Position numbers and translations under genes: made by a program | The notes under the pieces: generated by a model | What the model saw: only the letters and a program-made list of their open reading frames with translations | Told to the model about the DNA's origin: nothing | Database searches by the model: none | Source of the DNA: Chrysaora quinquecirrha | Taxonomy: Eukaryota; Cnidaria; Scyphozoa; Semaeostomeae; Pelagiidae | Assembly: GCA_014526335.1 (NCBI GenBank) | Contig: JACTAT010000052.1 | Span: forward strand, 4,849,493-4,913,492 | Length of the DNA: 64,000 bases | Reading direction: 5' to 3' | Shown: positions 10,630-23,300 of the stretch, one piece after another | Position numbering within the stretch: the first letter of the stretch is position 1 | Layout: each line of letters starts with the position of its first letter

Positions 10630-13600
10630 CTTTAGACAGTATTTTTGTGACTTTTGAATGTTTTGGAGACCCTCAATTTTGGCCGATTTTTGGGCATTTT
10701 TCCATAGTATAACCTTGCCTTTGGCCAAAAATGACCTATATTCAGGGTTTTTCATTGGGCAATTTTTTGACCTAAATGCGTTTATCTTAGCCTTTAGACC
10801 CATCAAAGTGGTTTATTTAGCCCTTGGGACTCTATTTTTATTATTTTTTAGCATTTTGGGGGCCCTCGATTTCGGCCGATTTTTGTCTATTTTTCCATAG
10901 TATAGCCTTACCTTTTTGGCGAAAAATGACCTATTTTCAGGGTTTTTATTAGGGCAATTTTTTGACCTAAATGCGTTTATTTTAACCTTTAGACCCATCA
11001 AAGTGGTTTATTTAGCCCTTGGGACTCTATTTTCGTGATTTTTGGGCATTTTGGGAACCCTCGATATCGGCCGATTTTTGCCCATTTTTCCATAGTATTG
11101 CCTTACCTTTTTGGCCAAAATGACCTATTTTCAGGGTTTTCTTAGGGCAATTTTTGACCTAAAAGCGTTTATTTTAACCTGTGGACCCATGAAAGTGGTT
11201 TATTTAGCCCTTGGGACTCTATTTTCGTTATTTTTGAGCATTTTGGGGGCCCTCGATTTCGGCCGATTTTTGTCTATTTTTCCATAGTATAGCCTTACAT
11301 TTTTGGCGAAAAATGACCTATTTTCAGGGTTTTTCTTAGGGCAATTTTTTGACCTAAATGCGTTTATTTTAGCCTTTAGACCCATCAAAGTGGTTTATTT
11401 AGCCCGTGGAACTCTATTTTCGTATTTTTGGGCATTTTGGGAACCCTCGATATTGGCCAATTTTTGCCCATTTTTCCATAGTATAACCTTACCTTTTTGG
11501 CAAAAATGACCTATTTTCAGGGTCTTTCTTAGGGCAATTTTTTGACTTAAAAGCGTTTATTTTAGCCTGTGGACCCATCAAAGTGGTTTATTTAGCCCGT
11601 GGGACTCTATTTTCTTGATTTTTGGGCATTTTGGGAACCCTCGATATCGGCCGATTTTTGCCCATTTTTCCATAGTATAGCCTTACATTTTTGGCCAAAA
11701 ATGACCTATTTTCAGGGCTTTTCTTAGGGCACTTTTTTGACCTAAAAGCGTTTATTTTAGCCTGTAGACCCATCAAAGTGGTTTATTTAGCCCGTGGGAC
11801 TCTATTTTTGTGATTTTTGGGCATTTTGGGAGCCCTCGATATCGGCCGATTTTTTCCCATTTTTCCATAGTATAGCCTTACCTTTTTGGCAAAAAATGAC
11901 ATATTTTCAGTGTTTTTCTTAGGGCATTTTTTTTACCTAAAAGCGTTTATTTTAGCCTGTAGACCCATCAAAGTGGTTTATTTAGCCCGTGGGACTCTAT
12001 TTTCGTGATTTTTGGGCATTTTGGGAACCCTCGATATCGGCCGATTTTTGCCCATTTTTCCATAGTATAGCCTTACCTTTTTGGCCAAAATGACCTATTT
12101 TCAGGGTTTTTCTTAGGGCATTTTTTTGACCTAAAAGCGTTTATTTTAGCCTGTGGACCCATCAAAGTGGTTTATTTAGCCTGTGGGACTCTATTTTCGT
12201 ATTTTTGGGCATTTTGGGAACCCTTGATTTCGGCCGATTTTTGCCCATTTTTCTATAGTATAGGCTTACCTTTTTGGCCAAAATGACCTATTTTCAGGGT
12301 TTTTCTTAGGGCATTTTTTTGACCTAAAAGCGTTTATTTTAGCCTGTGGACCCACCAAAGTGGTTTATTTAGCCCGTGGGACTCTATTTTCGTGATTTTT
12401 GGGCATTTTGGGAACCCTCGATATCGGCCGATTTTTGCCCATTTTTCCATAGTATAGCCTTACCTTTTTGGCCAAAAATGACCTATTTTCAGGGTTTTTC
12501 TTAGGGCATTTTTTTTGACCCTAAAAGCGTTTATTTTAGCCTGTAGACCCATCAAAGTGGTTTATTAAGCCCGTGGGACTCTATTTTCGTGATTTTTGAG
12601 TATTTTGGGAACCCTCGATATCGGCCGATTTTTGCCCATTTTTCCATAGTATAGCCTTACCTTTTTGGCCAAAAATGACCTATTTTCAGGATTTTTCTTA
12701 GAGCATTTTTTTGACCTAAAAGCATTTATTTTAGCCTGAGGCCCCATTAAAGTGGTTTATTAAGCCCGTGGGACTCTATTTTCGTAATTTTTTGGCATTT
12801 TGGGAACCCTCGATATCGGCCGATTTTTGCCCTTTTTTCCATAGTATAGCCTTACCTTTTTGGCCAAACATGACCTATTTTCAGGGTTTTTCTTAGGGCA
12901 TTTTTTTGACCTAAAAGCGCTTATTTTAGCCTGTGGACCCATTAAAGTGGTTTATTTAGCGCGTGGGACTCTATTTTCGTGATTTTGGGCATTTTGGGAA
13001 CCCTCGATATCGGCCGATTTTTGCCCATTTTTCCATAGTATAGCCTTACCTTTTGGCCAAAATGACCTATTTTCAGGGTTTTTCTTAGGGCATTTTTTTG
13101 ACCTAAAAGCGTTTATTTTAGCCTGGGGACCCATCAAAGAGGTTTATTTAGCCCGTGGGACTCTATTTTCGTGATTTTTGGGCATTTTGGGAGCCCTCGA
13201 TATCGGCCGATTTTTGCCCATTTTTCCATAGTATAGCCTTACCTTTTGGCCAAAATGACCTATTTTCAGGGTTTTTCTTAGGGCATTTTTTGACCTAAAA
13301 GCGTTTATTTTAGCCTGTAGACCCATCAAAGTGGTTTATTTAGCACGTGGGACTCCCTTTTCGTGATTTTTGGGCATTTTGGGAACCCTCGATATCGGCC
13401 GATTTTTGCCCATTTTTCCATAGTATAGCCTTACCTTTTTGGCCAAAAATGACCTATTTTCAGGGTTTTTCTTAGGGCACTTTTTTGACCTAAAAGCGTT
13501 TATTTTAGCCTGTGGACCCATCAAAGTGGTTTATTTAGCCCGTGGGACTCTATTTTCGTGATTTTTGGGTATTTTGGGAACCCTCGATATCGGCCGATTT

Positions 13601-15891
13601 TTGCCCATTTTTCCATAGTATAGCCTTACCTTTTTGGCCAAATATGACCTATTTTCAGGTTTTTCGTAGGGCATTTTTTTGACCTAAAAGCGTTTATTTT
13701 AGCCTGGGGACCCATCAAAGTGGTTCATTTAGCCCGTGGGACTCTATTTTCGTGATTTTTTTGGCATTTTTGGAACCCTCGAAATCAGCCGATTTTTGCC
13801 CTTTTTTCCATAGCATATCCTTACCTTTTTGGCCAAAAATGACCTTTTTTCAGGGTTTTTCTTAGGGCAATTTTTTGACCTAAATGCGTTTATTTTAGCC
13901 TTTAGACCCATCAAAGTGGTTTATTTAGCCCATGGAACTCTATTTTCGTATTTTTGGGCATTTGGGGAACCCTCGATATCGGCCAATTTTTGCCCACTTT
14001 TCCATGGTATAACCTTATCTTTTTGGCAAAAATGACCTATTTTCAGGGTCTTTCTTAGGGCAATTTTTTGACTTAAAAGCGTTTATTTTAGCCTGTGGAC
14101 CCACCAAAGTGGTTTATTTAGCCCGTGGGACTCTATTTTCGTGATTTTTGGGCATTTTGGGAACCCTCGATATGGGCCGATTTTTGCCCATTTTTCCATA
14201 GTATAGCCTTACCTTTTTGGCCAAAATGACCTATTTTCAGGGTTTTTCTTAGGGCATTTTTTTTGACCTAAAAGCGTTTATTTTAGCCTGTGGACCCATC
14301 AAAGTGGTTTATTTAGCCCGTGGGACTCTATTTTCGTGATTTTTGGGCATTTTGGGAACCCTCGATATCGGCCGATTTTTGCCCATTTTTCCATAGTATA
14401 GCCTTACCATTTTGGCCAAAAATAACCTATTTTCAGGGTTTTTCTTAGGGCACTTTTTTGACCTAAAAGCGTTTATTTTAGCCTGGGGACCCATCAAAGT
14501 GGTTCATTTAGCACGTGGGACTCTATTTTCGTGATTTTTGGGCATTTTGGGATCCCTCGACATCGGTCGATTTTTGCACATTTTTCCATAGTATAGCCTT
14601 ACCTTTTTGGCCAAAATGGCCTATTTTCAGGGTTTTTCTTAGGGCATTTTTTGACCTAAAAGCGTCTATTTTAGCCTGTAGACCCATCAAAGTGGTTTAT
14701 TTAGCCCGTGGGACTCTATTTTTGTATTTTTGGGCATTTTGGAAACCCTCGATATCGGCCGATTTTTGCCCATCTTTCCATAGTATAGCCTTACCTTTTT
14801 TGCCAAAAATGGCCTATTTTCAGTTTTTTTCTTAGGGCATTTTTTTTTTACCTAAAAGCGTTTATTTTAGCCTGTAGACCCATCAAAGTGGTTTATTTAG
14901 CACGTGGGACTTTATTTTCGTGATTTTTGGGCATTTTGGGATCCCTCGACATCGGTCGATTTTTGCCCATTTTTCCATAGTATAGCCTTACCTTTTTTGC
15001 CAAAAATGGCCTATTTTCAGTGTTTTTCTTAGGGCATTTTTTTGACCTAAAAGCGTCTATTTTAGCCTGTAGACCCATCAAAGTGGTTTATTTAGCACGT
15101 GGGACTCTATTTTCGTGATTTTTTGGCACTTTGGGAACCCTCGATATCGGCCGATTTTTGCCCATTTTTCCATAGTATAGCCTTACCTTTTTTGCCAAAA
15201 ATGGCCTATTTTCAGTGTTTTTCTTAGGGCATTTTTTTGACCTAAAAGCGTCTATTTTAGCCTGTAGACCCATCAAAGTGGTTTATTTAGCCCGTGGGAC
15301 TCTATTTTTGTATTTTTGGGCATTTTGGGAACCCTCGATATCGGCCGATTTTTGCCCATCTTTCCATAGTATAGCCTTACCTTTTTTGCCAAAAATGGCC
15401 TATTTTCAGTTTTTTTCTTAGGGCATTTTTTTTTTACCTAAAAGCGTTTATTTTAGCCTGTAGACCCATCAAAGTGGTTTATTTAGCACGTGGGACTCTA
15501 TTTTCGTGATTTTGGGCATTTTGGGAACCCTCGATGTCGGTCGATTTTTGCCCATTTTTCCATAGTATAGCCTTACCTTTTTTGCCAAAAATGGCCTATT
15601 TTCAGTGTTTTTCTTAGGGCATTTTTTTGACCTAAAAGCGTCTATTTTAGCCTGTAGACCCATCAAAGTGGTTTATTTAGCACGTGGGACTCTATTTTCG
15701 TGATTTTTGGGCACTTTGGGAACCCTCGATATCGGCCGATTTTTGCCCATTTTTCCATAGTATAGCCTTACCTTCTTGGCCAAAAATGACTTATTTTCAG
15801 GGTTTTTCTTAGTGCACTTTTTTGACCTAAAAGCGTTTATTTTAGCCTGTGGACCCATGAAATTGGTTTATTTAACTCGTGGGACCGTATT
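10630..15891. repeat. ~195-bp satellite array, left block
   Basis: About 27 head-to-tail monomers of 192-196 bp (count estimated from length). Each runs through TTTAGCCCGTGGGACTCTAT, TTTTGGGCATTTTGGGAACC, TCGATATCGGCCGATTTTTG, CCATAGTATAGCCTTACC, TCAGGGTTTTTCTTAGGGCA and AAAGCGTTTATTTTAGCCTG. The first few monomers (10,630-11,500) are the most divergent, as expected at an array edge. The block is cut at 15,891 by a retroelement and continues at 20,348. Confidence 0.95.
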
Positions 15892-16165
15892 TTAACTCCT
15901 TCGGTTCACTACAGCAGAAATGAGACGGGAAAGAGGACCCTCAGTTGGCAGTAAGGAGGTCGTATCATGATATACATTAACCTTAACAGAAATCTTCAAC
16001 ATAACGATATAAGGGGATATAAATACATAACTAATAGCTTACACTGGCCGGTTATTGTATGGGCCAGGTAGACAATGAATTACATCAGACGATAATATTA
16101 GGATTTAAAACAACAAGAATATAATTACTATTTTACAGTTCGCCGCGAATTTTGCGGCCTTTTCG
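15892..16165. repeat. Split direct repeat B, outer copy (B2)
   Basis: 274 bp from TTAACTCCTTCGGTTCACTA to GCGGCCTTTTCG. It is nearly identical to 16,961-17,233; one visible difference is an extra G in AAGGGGATAT. Confidence 0.9.
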
Positions 16166-16220
16166 GCTGCGTATTCCGGTAGTTCAATCTGTGGTCTTCT
16201 TGGGCTGGTTCTTCAATAAA

Positions 16221-16650
16221 TCTCAGCTCCTCCTTACGGATTTGCCGGTAAATCTTACTCATCTCAGCTCCTCCTTACGGATTTGCCGGTAAATCTTACT
16301 CATCTCAGCTCATCCTAACGGATTTGCCGGTAAATCTTACTCATCTCAGCTCCTCCTTACGGATTTGCCGGTAAATCTTACTCATCTCAGCTCCTCCTTA
16401 CGGATTTGCCGGTAAATCTTACTCATCTCAGCTCCTCCGGTAATCTACGGATTTGCCGGTAAATCTTACTCATCTCAGCTCATCCTCATTTGCCGGTAAT
16501 ATTACTCATCTCAGCTCCTCCTTACGGATTTGCCGGTTATCTTACTTATCTCAGTTTTTCTTACGGATTTGCCGGTTAAACTCCTCCTTACGGATTTATC
16601 TCAGCTCCTCCTTACGGGTTTGCCGGTTAATCGTACTCATCTCAGCTCTT
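16221..16650. repeat. 41-bp minisatellite inside the retroelement
   Basis: About ten copies of a 41-bp unit with the core CTTACGGATTTGCCGGTAAA; several copies on the right are shortened. It lies between repeats A2 and B2. Unit spacing and the lack of unique spacers rule out a CRISPR array. Confidence 0.9.
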
Positions 16651-16752
16651 CCTAATGAATGTAAAGTAAAATATAGCAGCCAGCACGTAGTTACGGGTGT
16701 ACTGAAAAGAGGCTGTAAGTGGGAATGATACGACCTAGGGAGGGTGGGTGAG

Positions 16753-16960
16753 GAATTGAATGAACGAACGATATAAAAACAAGTATGCAGATATAACACG
16801 ATCGACGAATAATTAGAGCACTACGAATGTGTGTGATATCAAGGAGAAATGAACGGAAAGGATGCTGTAGTGACGGGGGGATAAAAAGGCCGAGGATGCA
16901 ACGGGGGTATTGTTTAGTTCACCTTGGCGTTAAGCTACATTAACTGGGGTTAATGTCCGA
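16753..16960. repeat. Split direct repeat A, inner copy (A2)
   Basis: 208 bp from GAATTGAATGAACGAAC to GGTTAATGTCCGA. It matches 20,139-20,347 with few changes and abuts repeat B1 with no spacer. Confidence 0.9.
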
Positions 16961-17233
16961 TTAACTCCTTCGGTTCACTACAGCAGAAATGAGACGGGAA
17001 AGAGGACCCTCAGTTGGCAGTAAGGAGGTCGTATCATGATATACATTAACCTTAACAGAAATCTTCAACATAACGATATAAGGGATATAAATACATAACT
17101 AATAGCTTACACTGGCCGGTTATTGTATGGGCCAGGTAGACAATGAATTACATCAGACGATAATATTAGGATTTAAAACAACAAGAATATAATTACTATT
17201 TTACAGTTCGCCGCGAATTTTGCGGCCTTTTCG
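16961..17233. repeat. Split direct repeat B, inner copy (B1)
   Basis: 273-bp copy of 15,892-16,165. It lies 60 bp downstream of the RNase H stop on the coding strand. Confidence 0.9.
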
Positions 17234-17292
17234 CCAAAATACCTCCAAAACTACCAACAAAAAGAGGGTCAGGGCACCATGAAGCACTTGGA

Positions 17293-19162
17293 CTAAATCT
17301 CCCAAGCAGTGACTGGCACGGGTGTTGGGTCGGCGTCTGCTTCTGGAGCTAATTGCCTGAAGTTGGACATCTGGAAGCGAGAAAGACTGTCGGCGATACA
17401 GTTGTTAACACCAGATAAATGCTTGACATTGATGGTATATTCGTGTTTGGCGGCAACGAAAAACAGTTTGCGGAGTAGTGACATTATATAAGGACACTTT
17501 GACGTATTCGAGGACCATATGTCTACAACTGCCCTGTTATCGCAATGGAAAAGGATGCGTTTCCCAGACAGATCATTAGACCACAGAAGACAAGCTACGT
17601 AAATTGGAAACAGTTCCTTGAATTGAATTGAGCGATCGCGAAAGTGATGAGGCCATTTTGCGGTGGCCCATTTGCCGTTATTGTAGATGCCGAACCCAAG
17701 GTTGCCCGAAGCGTCGGTGAATAGCTGTAAGTCAGGGCTAAGAGTGATTTCACTGTCTAGAATTTGGTGTTTACCGTTCCATTGTGGGAGGAATTCGAGC
17801 CACCATTTAATATCTTCCCTAGCCTCAGTGTTTAGAGATATATGATGATGAAGTTTTTTCACCGTGGTGGATAACTGAATCAATCTGCGAAGGAACGTTC
17901 GACCGGACGGAATTACTTTGGACGCAAAAGCCAGTTTCCCTATCAAGGAGAGTAAATCGCGCTTCTGACATTTCTTTTTATTGTTCCATTCTATGACGAG
18001 CGCAAGGAGAGAATCAAATTTGTCTTGCGGCAAGCGCAGTTGCATGAGGGCAGAGTCGATTTGAATACCCAAGTACGTGATACATGTGGTTGGACCTTCT
18101 GTTTTGTCGAGGGCTAGAGGAACTCCAAGTTTTTCGAAAAGAGCGATTGTTTTGTGGAGATCTGTGTAACATGCGTCAGAATTAGGATAACCAGCTATGA
18201 AAAGTCGTCTAGGTAATGAGTACTAAATTGAATAGAGTAATTGTTTGACATAATCCACGACAGAGTGTTTGATAGTTGAGTAAATCTATTTACAGACGAA
18301 CGCAAACCGAAAGGAAGGCACAAGTCAACAAAAACATATTGCGAAATTTAAATCCAAGATAATGCCAATTAGAAGGCTTGACAGGGCATATACGGAAGGC
18401 GCTTTTAATGTCTAATTTGGCCATAAGAGCACCTTTGCCTAGCTTTGCAACCATATTAACTGCTTGATCAAAGTTATTGAAATTGACAGAAGACTCTTCG
18501 TCACAGATAAAATCATTTATTGAATAACCATGAGGAGATGAAAGGTCCGTAATTGTCCTGAATTTCGACGAGTTTTTCTTTTGTACAGCGCCAATGGGCG
18601 AAATTCTAAAGTTTTGTAAAGGTGGAATGTGAAAGGGGCCGGATATACGTTTTTCTTTTAATTCAGAAATAATGTTATCAGTTATTTGCTTACAGTACAA
18701 ATCAGCAGACTTCAAATTGTTTGTTTCGTTTGTGAATTCGGGACCTGAATAGCCAATATCAAACTCTGTTCTAAAATAATGAATGAGTTGATTAGAAAAA
18801 ACTTTATCTGGATAGTTTCTAAGCTCTGTTTGCAGTTGACAGATCTTGACGGGTGTTGTGATTTCTGTTGGCAGGGGGTTGAACTCTTTTTGAAGAGTTA
18901 GGGCAAGTGGATCCGGGGTGGTTTCCATCACAGATGTTGCAGAGATGGGGGTTTCGACAGTTGGGCAGATAGCAGCGGTTATTGTTGTTAAAGTATCGGC
19001 AATACTCGTTGAATTGGCGTGAGGGACGAAAATTATGTTGGCCCCCAGTGTTGGGGCAGGCAGATGCGAAATGGCCCGGTTTTGAACAAAGGTAGCATGT
19101 TGGTTGTTGGGCGGGAAATGCGGAGGAGCACCGAATAAATTTGTTGAAAGCGTAGTCATCAA
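17293..19162 (-). pseudogene. Retroelement pol: reverse transcriptase and RNase H (frameshifted)
   Basis: RT begins after the gag overlap and shows SKFRTITDLSSPHGYSIND, then the first catalytic block ALMAKLDIKSAFRICPV. The catalytic YLDD is at about 18,205-18,216. RNase H follows (259-residue ORF, 18,072-17,293) with LFTDASGNLGFGIY, the Glu in KELFPIYVACLLW, FHCDNRAVVDIW and the terminal IADSLSR, the four acidic positions of the DIRS/Ty3-type RNase H. Two single-base losses break RT: one in an A-run at 18,330-18,334 (T-run on the coding strand), which destroys the PFGL region, and one at 18,200-18,203 just after YLDD. There is no protease, integrase, recombinase or methyltransferase. The pol frame overlaps the end of gag, which is common in this group. 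Confidence 0.85.
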
Positions 19163-20125
19163 AGCGGGCCCAGGAGAGCGATTTGTTTAGGGCAGTGTTC
19201 ATTCGAAACGCGGTGTCATAGCGTAACCAAGATTGAGGAGGGTAGGAACGCTGTAAAGTGCAAATCGAATCTTGGTAGACCAGCATTTCAGAGGCAAGGT
19301 GTGGATGGAAATGAACCATGCCTCTAATGAAAATATTCCAGGCCTCCAGCCAGGAGTTGAAATTGGATATCTTTTTAGGCTGATTCCGCATCGCAGTAAG
19401 GGCAAAAGATTCGTCCTGGGTAGCGGGGGGTTGGATTTGAATTTCATATCCAGAGCTAGATGCGTAGTCATATAGAGAATTAGGCAACAACGAATTCAGA
19501 TCTACGTAATCTTTGTTTTGCAGCGCTTTTTTAATTTTTTCTGAAAGTGGTGGAAGGCTACATAAATAGGTAGACATATGCATTAATGATAAGGAATTTA
19601 AGTTACCTGCTGGTTGACTGACAGAGGGCTCGTTGGTGCCAGAGTTGGTCGGTGGCAGCAGGGAAGGCAATGTACGACTATGAGTGGAGCGAGGTGGTGC
19701 TTGCTGAGGAAGGACTGGCTCAGTTGAAGTTGTAACAATGAGGAAGCTGGGGATAATGCGGCTTGAGTGGTGATAGGCTGTTCTGTGCGGCTTGAGTGCA
19801 GTTCGTCGCGAATGATGCCACGTAGCATTTCGATAGAGAAGGGAAGGTTGGCTTGGCCTGAGTCGGCTGCAGGGTTGGGTGGGTTGCTGCTTGGTAAGTC
19901 TGGTAGAGGAGTTTCATCTTGGGTTGAGTTGTCCGAATCGGAGGGTGAAGGGCGATGGAGAAATCCATGTAGGCGAACAGCAAGAGTGTCTTTTTTACCA
20001 ATGATCGATAGGCCATAATACGAACATCGCGTCTTGAGGGCGTTCTTAGTCATCCTTTGAAGATCTCGCAAGGTGAGTTTTCGATCCCTTGCCATTCTGG
20101 TGTTATTCGCAGAACCACTATCCAT
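18819..20125 (-). pseudogene. Retroelement gag: SAP domain plus zinc knuckles (frameshifted)
   Basis: The ATG at 20,125 (MDSGSANNTRMARDRK) is preferred over the upstream Met at 20,185, which lies inside terminal repeat A1. Residues about 12-50 form a SAP-type helix-turn-helix (LTLRDLQRMTKNALKTRCSY), a DNA-binding fold. A Pro/Ser-rich linker follows, then one base is lost near 19,700-19,760, and the frame continues as the 283-residue ORF ending at 18,819. That part has CYLCSKPGHFASAC (CX2CX4HX4C), a middle Cys cluster and CNICDGNHPGSTC. The role is nucleoprotein packaging of the element RNA. Confidence 0.75.
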
Positions 20126-20138
20126 TTTCAGAAGAATA

Positions 20139-20347
20139 GAATTGAATGAACGAACCAAATAAAAACAAGTATGCAGATATAACACGATCGACGAATAATT
20201 AGAGCACTACGAATGTGTGTGATATCGAGGAGAAATGAACGGAAAGGATGCTGTAGTGACGGGGGGATAAAAAGGCCGAGGATGCGACGGGGGTATTGTT
20301 TAAGTTCACCTCGGCGTTAAGCTACATTAACGGGGGTTAATGTCCGA
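20139..20347. repeat. Split direct repeat A, outer copy (A1)
   Basis: 209-bp copy of 16,753-16,960 forming the 5' end of the element on its coding strand. Satellite sequence resumes directly after GTCCGATT. Confidence 0.9.
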
Positions 20348-23300
20348 TTTTCAGTTTTTTCTTAGGGCATTTTTTTGACCTAAAAGCGTTTATTTTAGCC
20401 TGTAGACCCATCAAAGTGGTTTATTTAGCGCGTGGGACCCTATTTTCGTGATTTTTGGGCATTTTGGGAACCCTCGATATGGGCCGATTTTTGCCCATTT
20501 TTCCATAGTATAGCCTTACCTTTTTTGCCAAAAATGGCCTATTTTCAGTGTTTTTCTTAGGGCATTTTTTTGACCTAAAAGCGTTTATTTTAGCCTGTAG
20601 ACCCATCAAAGTGGTTTAATTAGCGCGTGGGACCCTAGTTTCGTGATTTTTGGGCATTTGGGAACCCTCGATATGGGCCGATTTTTGCCCATTTCTCCAT
20701 AGTATAGCCTTACCTTTTTTGCCAAAAATGGCCTATTTTCAGTTTTTTTCTTAGGGCATTTTTTTGACCTAAAAGCGTCTATTTTAGCCTGTGGACCCAT
20801 CAAAGTGGTTTATTTAGCCCGTGGGACCCTATTTTCGTGATTTTTGGGCATTTTGGGAACCCTCGATTTGGGCCACATTTTGCCCATTTTTCCATAGTAT
20901 AGCCTTACCTTTTTGGCGAAAAATGACCTATTTTCAGGGTTTTTCTTAGGGCATTTTTTTGACCTAAAAGCGTTTATTTCAGCCTGTAGACCCATCAAAG
21001 TGGCTTATTTAGCCTGTGGAACTCTATTTTCGTGATTTTTGGGCATTTTGGGAACCCTCCATATCGGCCGATTTTTGCCCATTTTTCCATAGTATAGCCT
21101 TACCTTTTTGGTACAAAAATGACCTATTTTCAGGGTTTTTCTTAGGTCACTTTTTTGACCTAAAAGCGTTTATTTTAGCCTGTAGACCCATCAAAGTGGT
21201 ATATTTAGCACGTGGGACTCTATTTTCGTGATTTTTGGGCATTTTGGGAACCCTCGATTTGGGCCACATTTTGCCCATTTTTCCATAGTATAGCCTTACC
21301 TTTTTGGCGAAAAATGACCTATTTTCAGGGTTTTTCTTAGGGCATTTTTTGACCTAAAAGCGTTTATTTTAGCCTGTAGACCCATCAAAGTGGTTTATTT
21401 AGCACGTGGGACTCTATTTTCGTGATTTTTGGGCATTTTGGGAACCCTCGATATCGGCCGATTTTTGCCCATTTTTCCATAGTATAGCCTTACCTTTTTG
21501 GCCAAAAATGACCTATTTTAAGGGTTTTTCTTAGGGCATTTTTTTGACCTAAAAGAGTTTATTTTAGCCTGTGAACCCATCAAAGTGGTTTATTTAGCCC
21601 GTGGGATTCTATTTTCGTGATTTTTGGGCATTTTGGGAACCCTCGATATCGGCCGATTTTTGCCCATTTTTCCATAGTATAGCCTTACCTTTTTGGCCAA
21701 AAATGACCTATTTTCAGGGTTTTTCTTAGGGCATTTTTTTGACCTAAAAGCGTTTATTTTAGCCTGTGGACCCACCAAAGTGGTTTATTTAGCACGTGGG
21801 ACTCTATTTTCGTATTTTTGGGCATTTTGGGGACCCTCGATATCGGCCGATTTTTGCCCATTTTTCCATAGTATAGCCTTACCTTTTTGGCCAAAAATGA
21901 CCTATTTTCAGGGTTTTTCTTAGGGCATTTTTTGTACCTAAAAGCGTTTATTTTAGCCTGTGGACCCATCAAAGTGGTTTATTTAGCCCGTGGGAAACTC
22001 TATTTTCGTATTTTTGGGCATTTTGGGACCCATGATTTCGGCCGATTTTTGCCCATTTTTCCATAGTATAGCCTTACCTTTTTGGCCAAAAATGACCTAT
22101 TTTCAGGGTTTTTCTTAGGGCATTTTTTGTACCTAAAAGCGTTTATTTTAGCCTGTGGACCCATCAAAGTGGTTTATTTAGCCCGTGGGACTCTATTTTC
22201 GTGATTTTTGGGCATTTTGGGAACCCTCGATATCGGCCGATTTTTGCCCATTTTTCCATAGTATAGCCTTACCTTTTTGGCCAAAATGACCTATTTTCAG
22301 GGTTTTTCTTAGGGCATTTTTTTGACCTAAAAGCGTTTATTTTAGCCTGTGGACCCATCAAAGTGGTTTATTTAGCACGTAGGACTCTATTTTCGTATAG
22401 CCTTATTTTTGGGCCTATTTTGGGGAACCCATGATCAAAGTCGGTTGGACTCGATTTTTGCACTTTGGGAACCCTCGATATCGGCCGATTTTTGCCCATT
22501 TTTCATTAGTATAGCCTTATCTTTTTTGCCAAAAATGGCCTATTTTCAGTGTTTTTCTTAGGGCATTTTTTTGACCTAAAAGCGTTTATTCTAGCCTGCA
22601 GACCCATCAAAGTGGTTTATTTAGCACGTGGGACTCTATTTTAGTGATTTTTGGGCATTTTGGGAACCCTCGATATTGGCCGATTTTTGCCCATTTTTCC
22701 ATAGTATAGCCTTACCTTTTTGGCCAAAAATGACCTATTTTCAGGGTTTTTCTTAGGGCATTTTTTTGACCTAAAAGCGTTTATTTTAGCCTGGGGACCC
22801 ATCAAAGTGGTTCATTTAGCCCGTGGGACTCTATTTTCGTGATTTTTGGGCATTTTGGAACCCTCGATATCGGCCGATTTTTGCCCATTTTTCCATAGTA
22901 TAGCCTTACCTTTTTGGCCAAAAATGACCTATTTTCAGGGTTTTTCTTAGGGCATTTTTTGACCGAAAAGCGTTTATTTTAGCCTGTAGACCCATCAAAG
23001 TGGTTTATTTAGCACGTGGGACTCTATTTTAGTGATTTTTGGGCATTTTGGGAACCCTCGATATCGGCCGATTTTTGCCCATTTTTCCATAGTATAGCCT
23101 TACCTTTTTGGCCAAAAATGACCTATTTTCAGGGTTTTTCTTAGGGCATTTTTTTGACCTAAAAGCGTTTATTTTAGCCTGGGGACCCATCAAAGTGGTT
23201 CATTTAGCCCGTGGGACTCTATTTTCGTGATTTTTGGGCATTTTTGGAACTCTCGATATCCGCCGATTTTTGCCCATTTTTCCATAGTATAGCCTTACCT

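Larger units (their letters stand above)
15892..20347 (-). mobile_element. DIRS/Ngaro-like retroelement with split direct repeats, no tyrosine recombinase
   Basis: Read on the coding (minus) strand the order is: terminal repeat A1 (20,347-20,139), gag with SAP domain and zinc knuckles, RT, RNase H, repeat B1 (17,233-16,961), A2 directly abutting it (16,960-16,753), a 587-bp segment with 41-bp tandem repeats, and B2 (16,165-15,892). The A1-ORFs-B1A2-B2 layout is the split-direct-repeat architecture of Ngaro/PAT-type DIRS elements (established knowledge). The RNase H ends at 17,293 only 60 bp before B1, so there is no room for the tyrosine recombinase those elements use. No target duplication is seen at the satellite flanks. 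The alternative is two tandem A-B elements, the left one internally deleted. The copy is young (repeat pairs differ at few positions) but its ORFs contain frameshifts. Confidence 0.75.

Noticed and set aside
10621..15858. Each satellite ORF as a separate small protein gene
   Set aside because: They are repeat units open on both strands; coding status is raised as a testable finding instead.
16221..16650. Regular short repeats suggesting a CRISPR array
   Set aside because: Repeats are directly abutting 41-bp units without unique spacers, in an animal retroelement.
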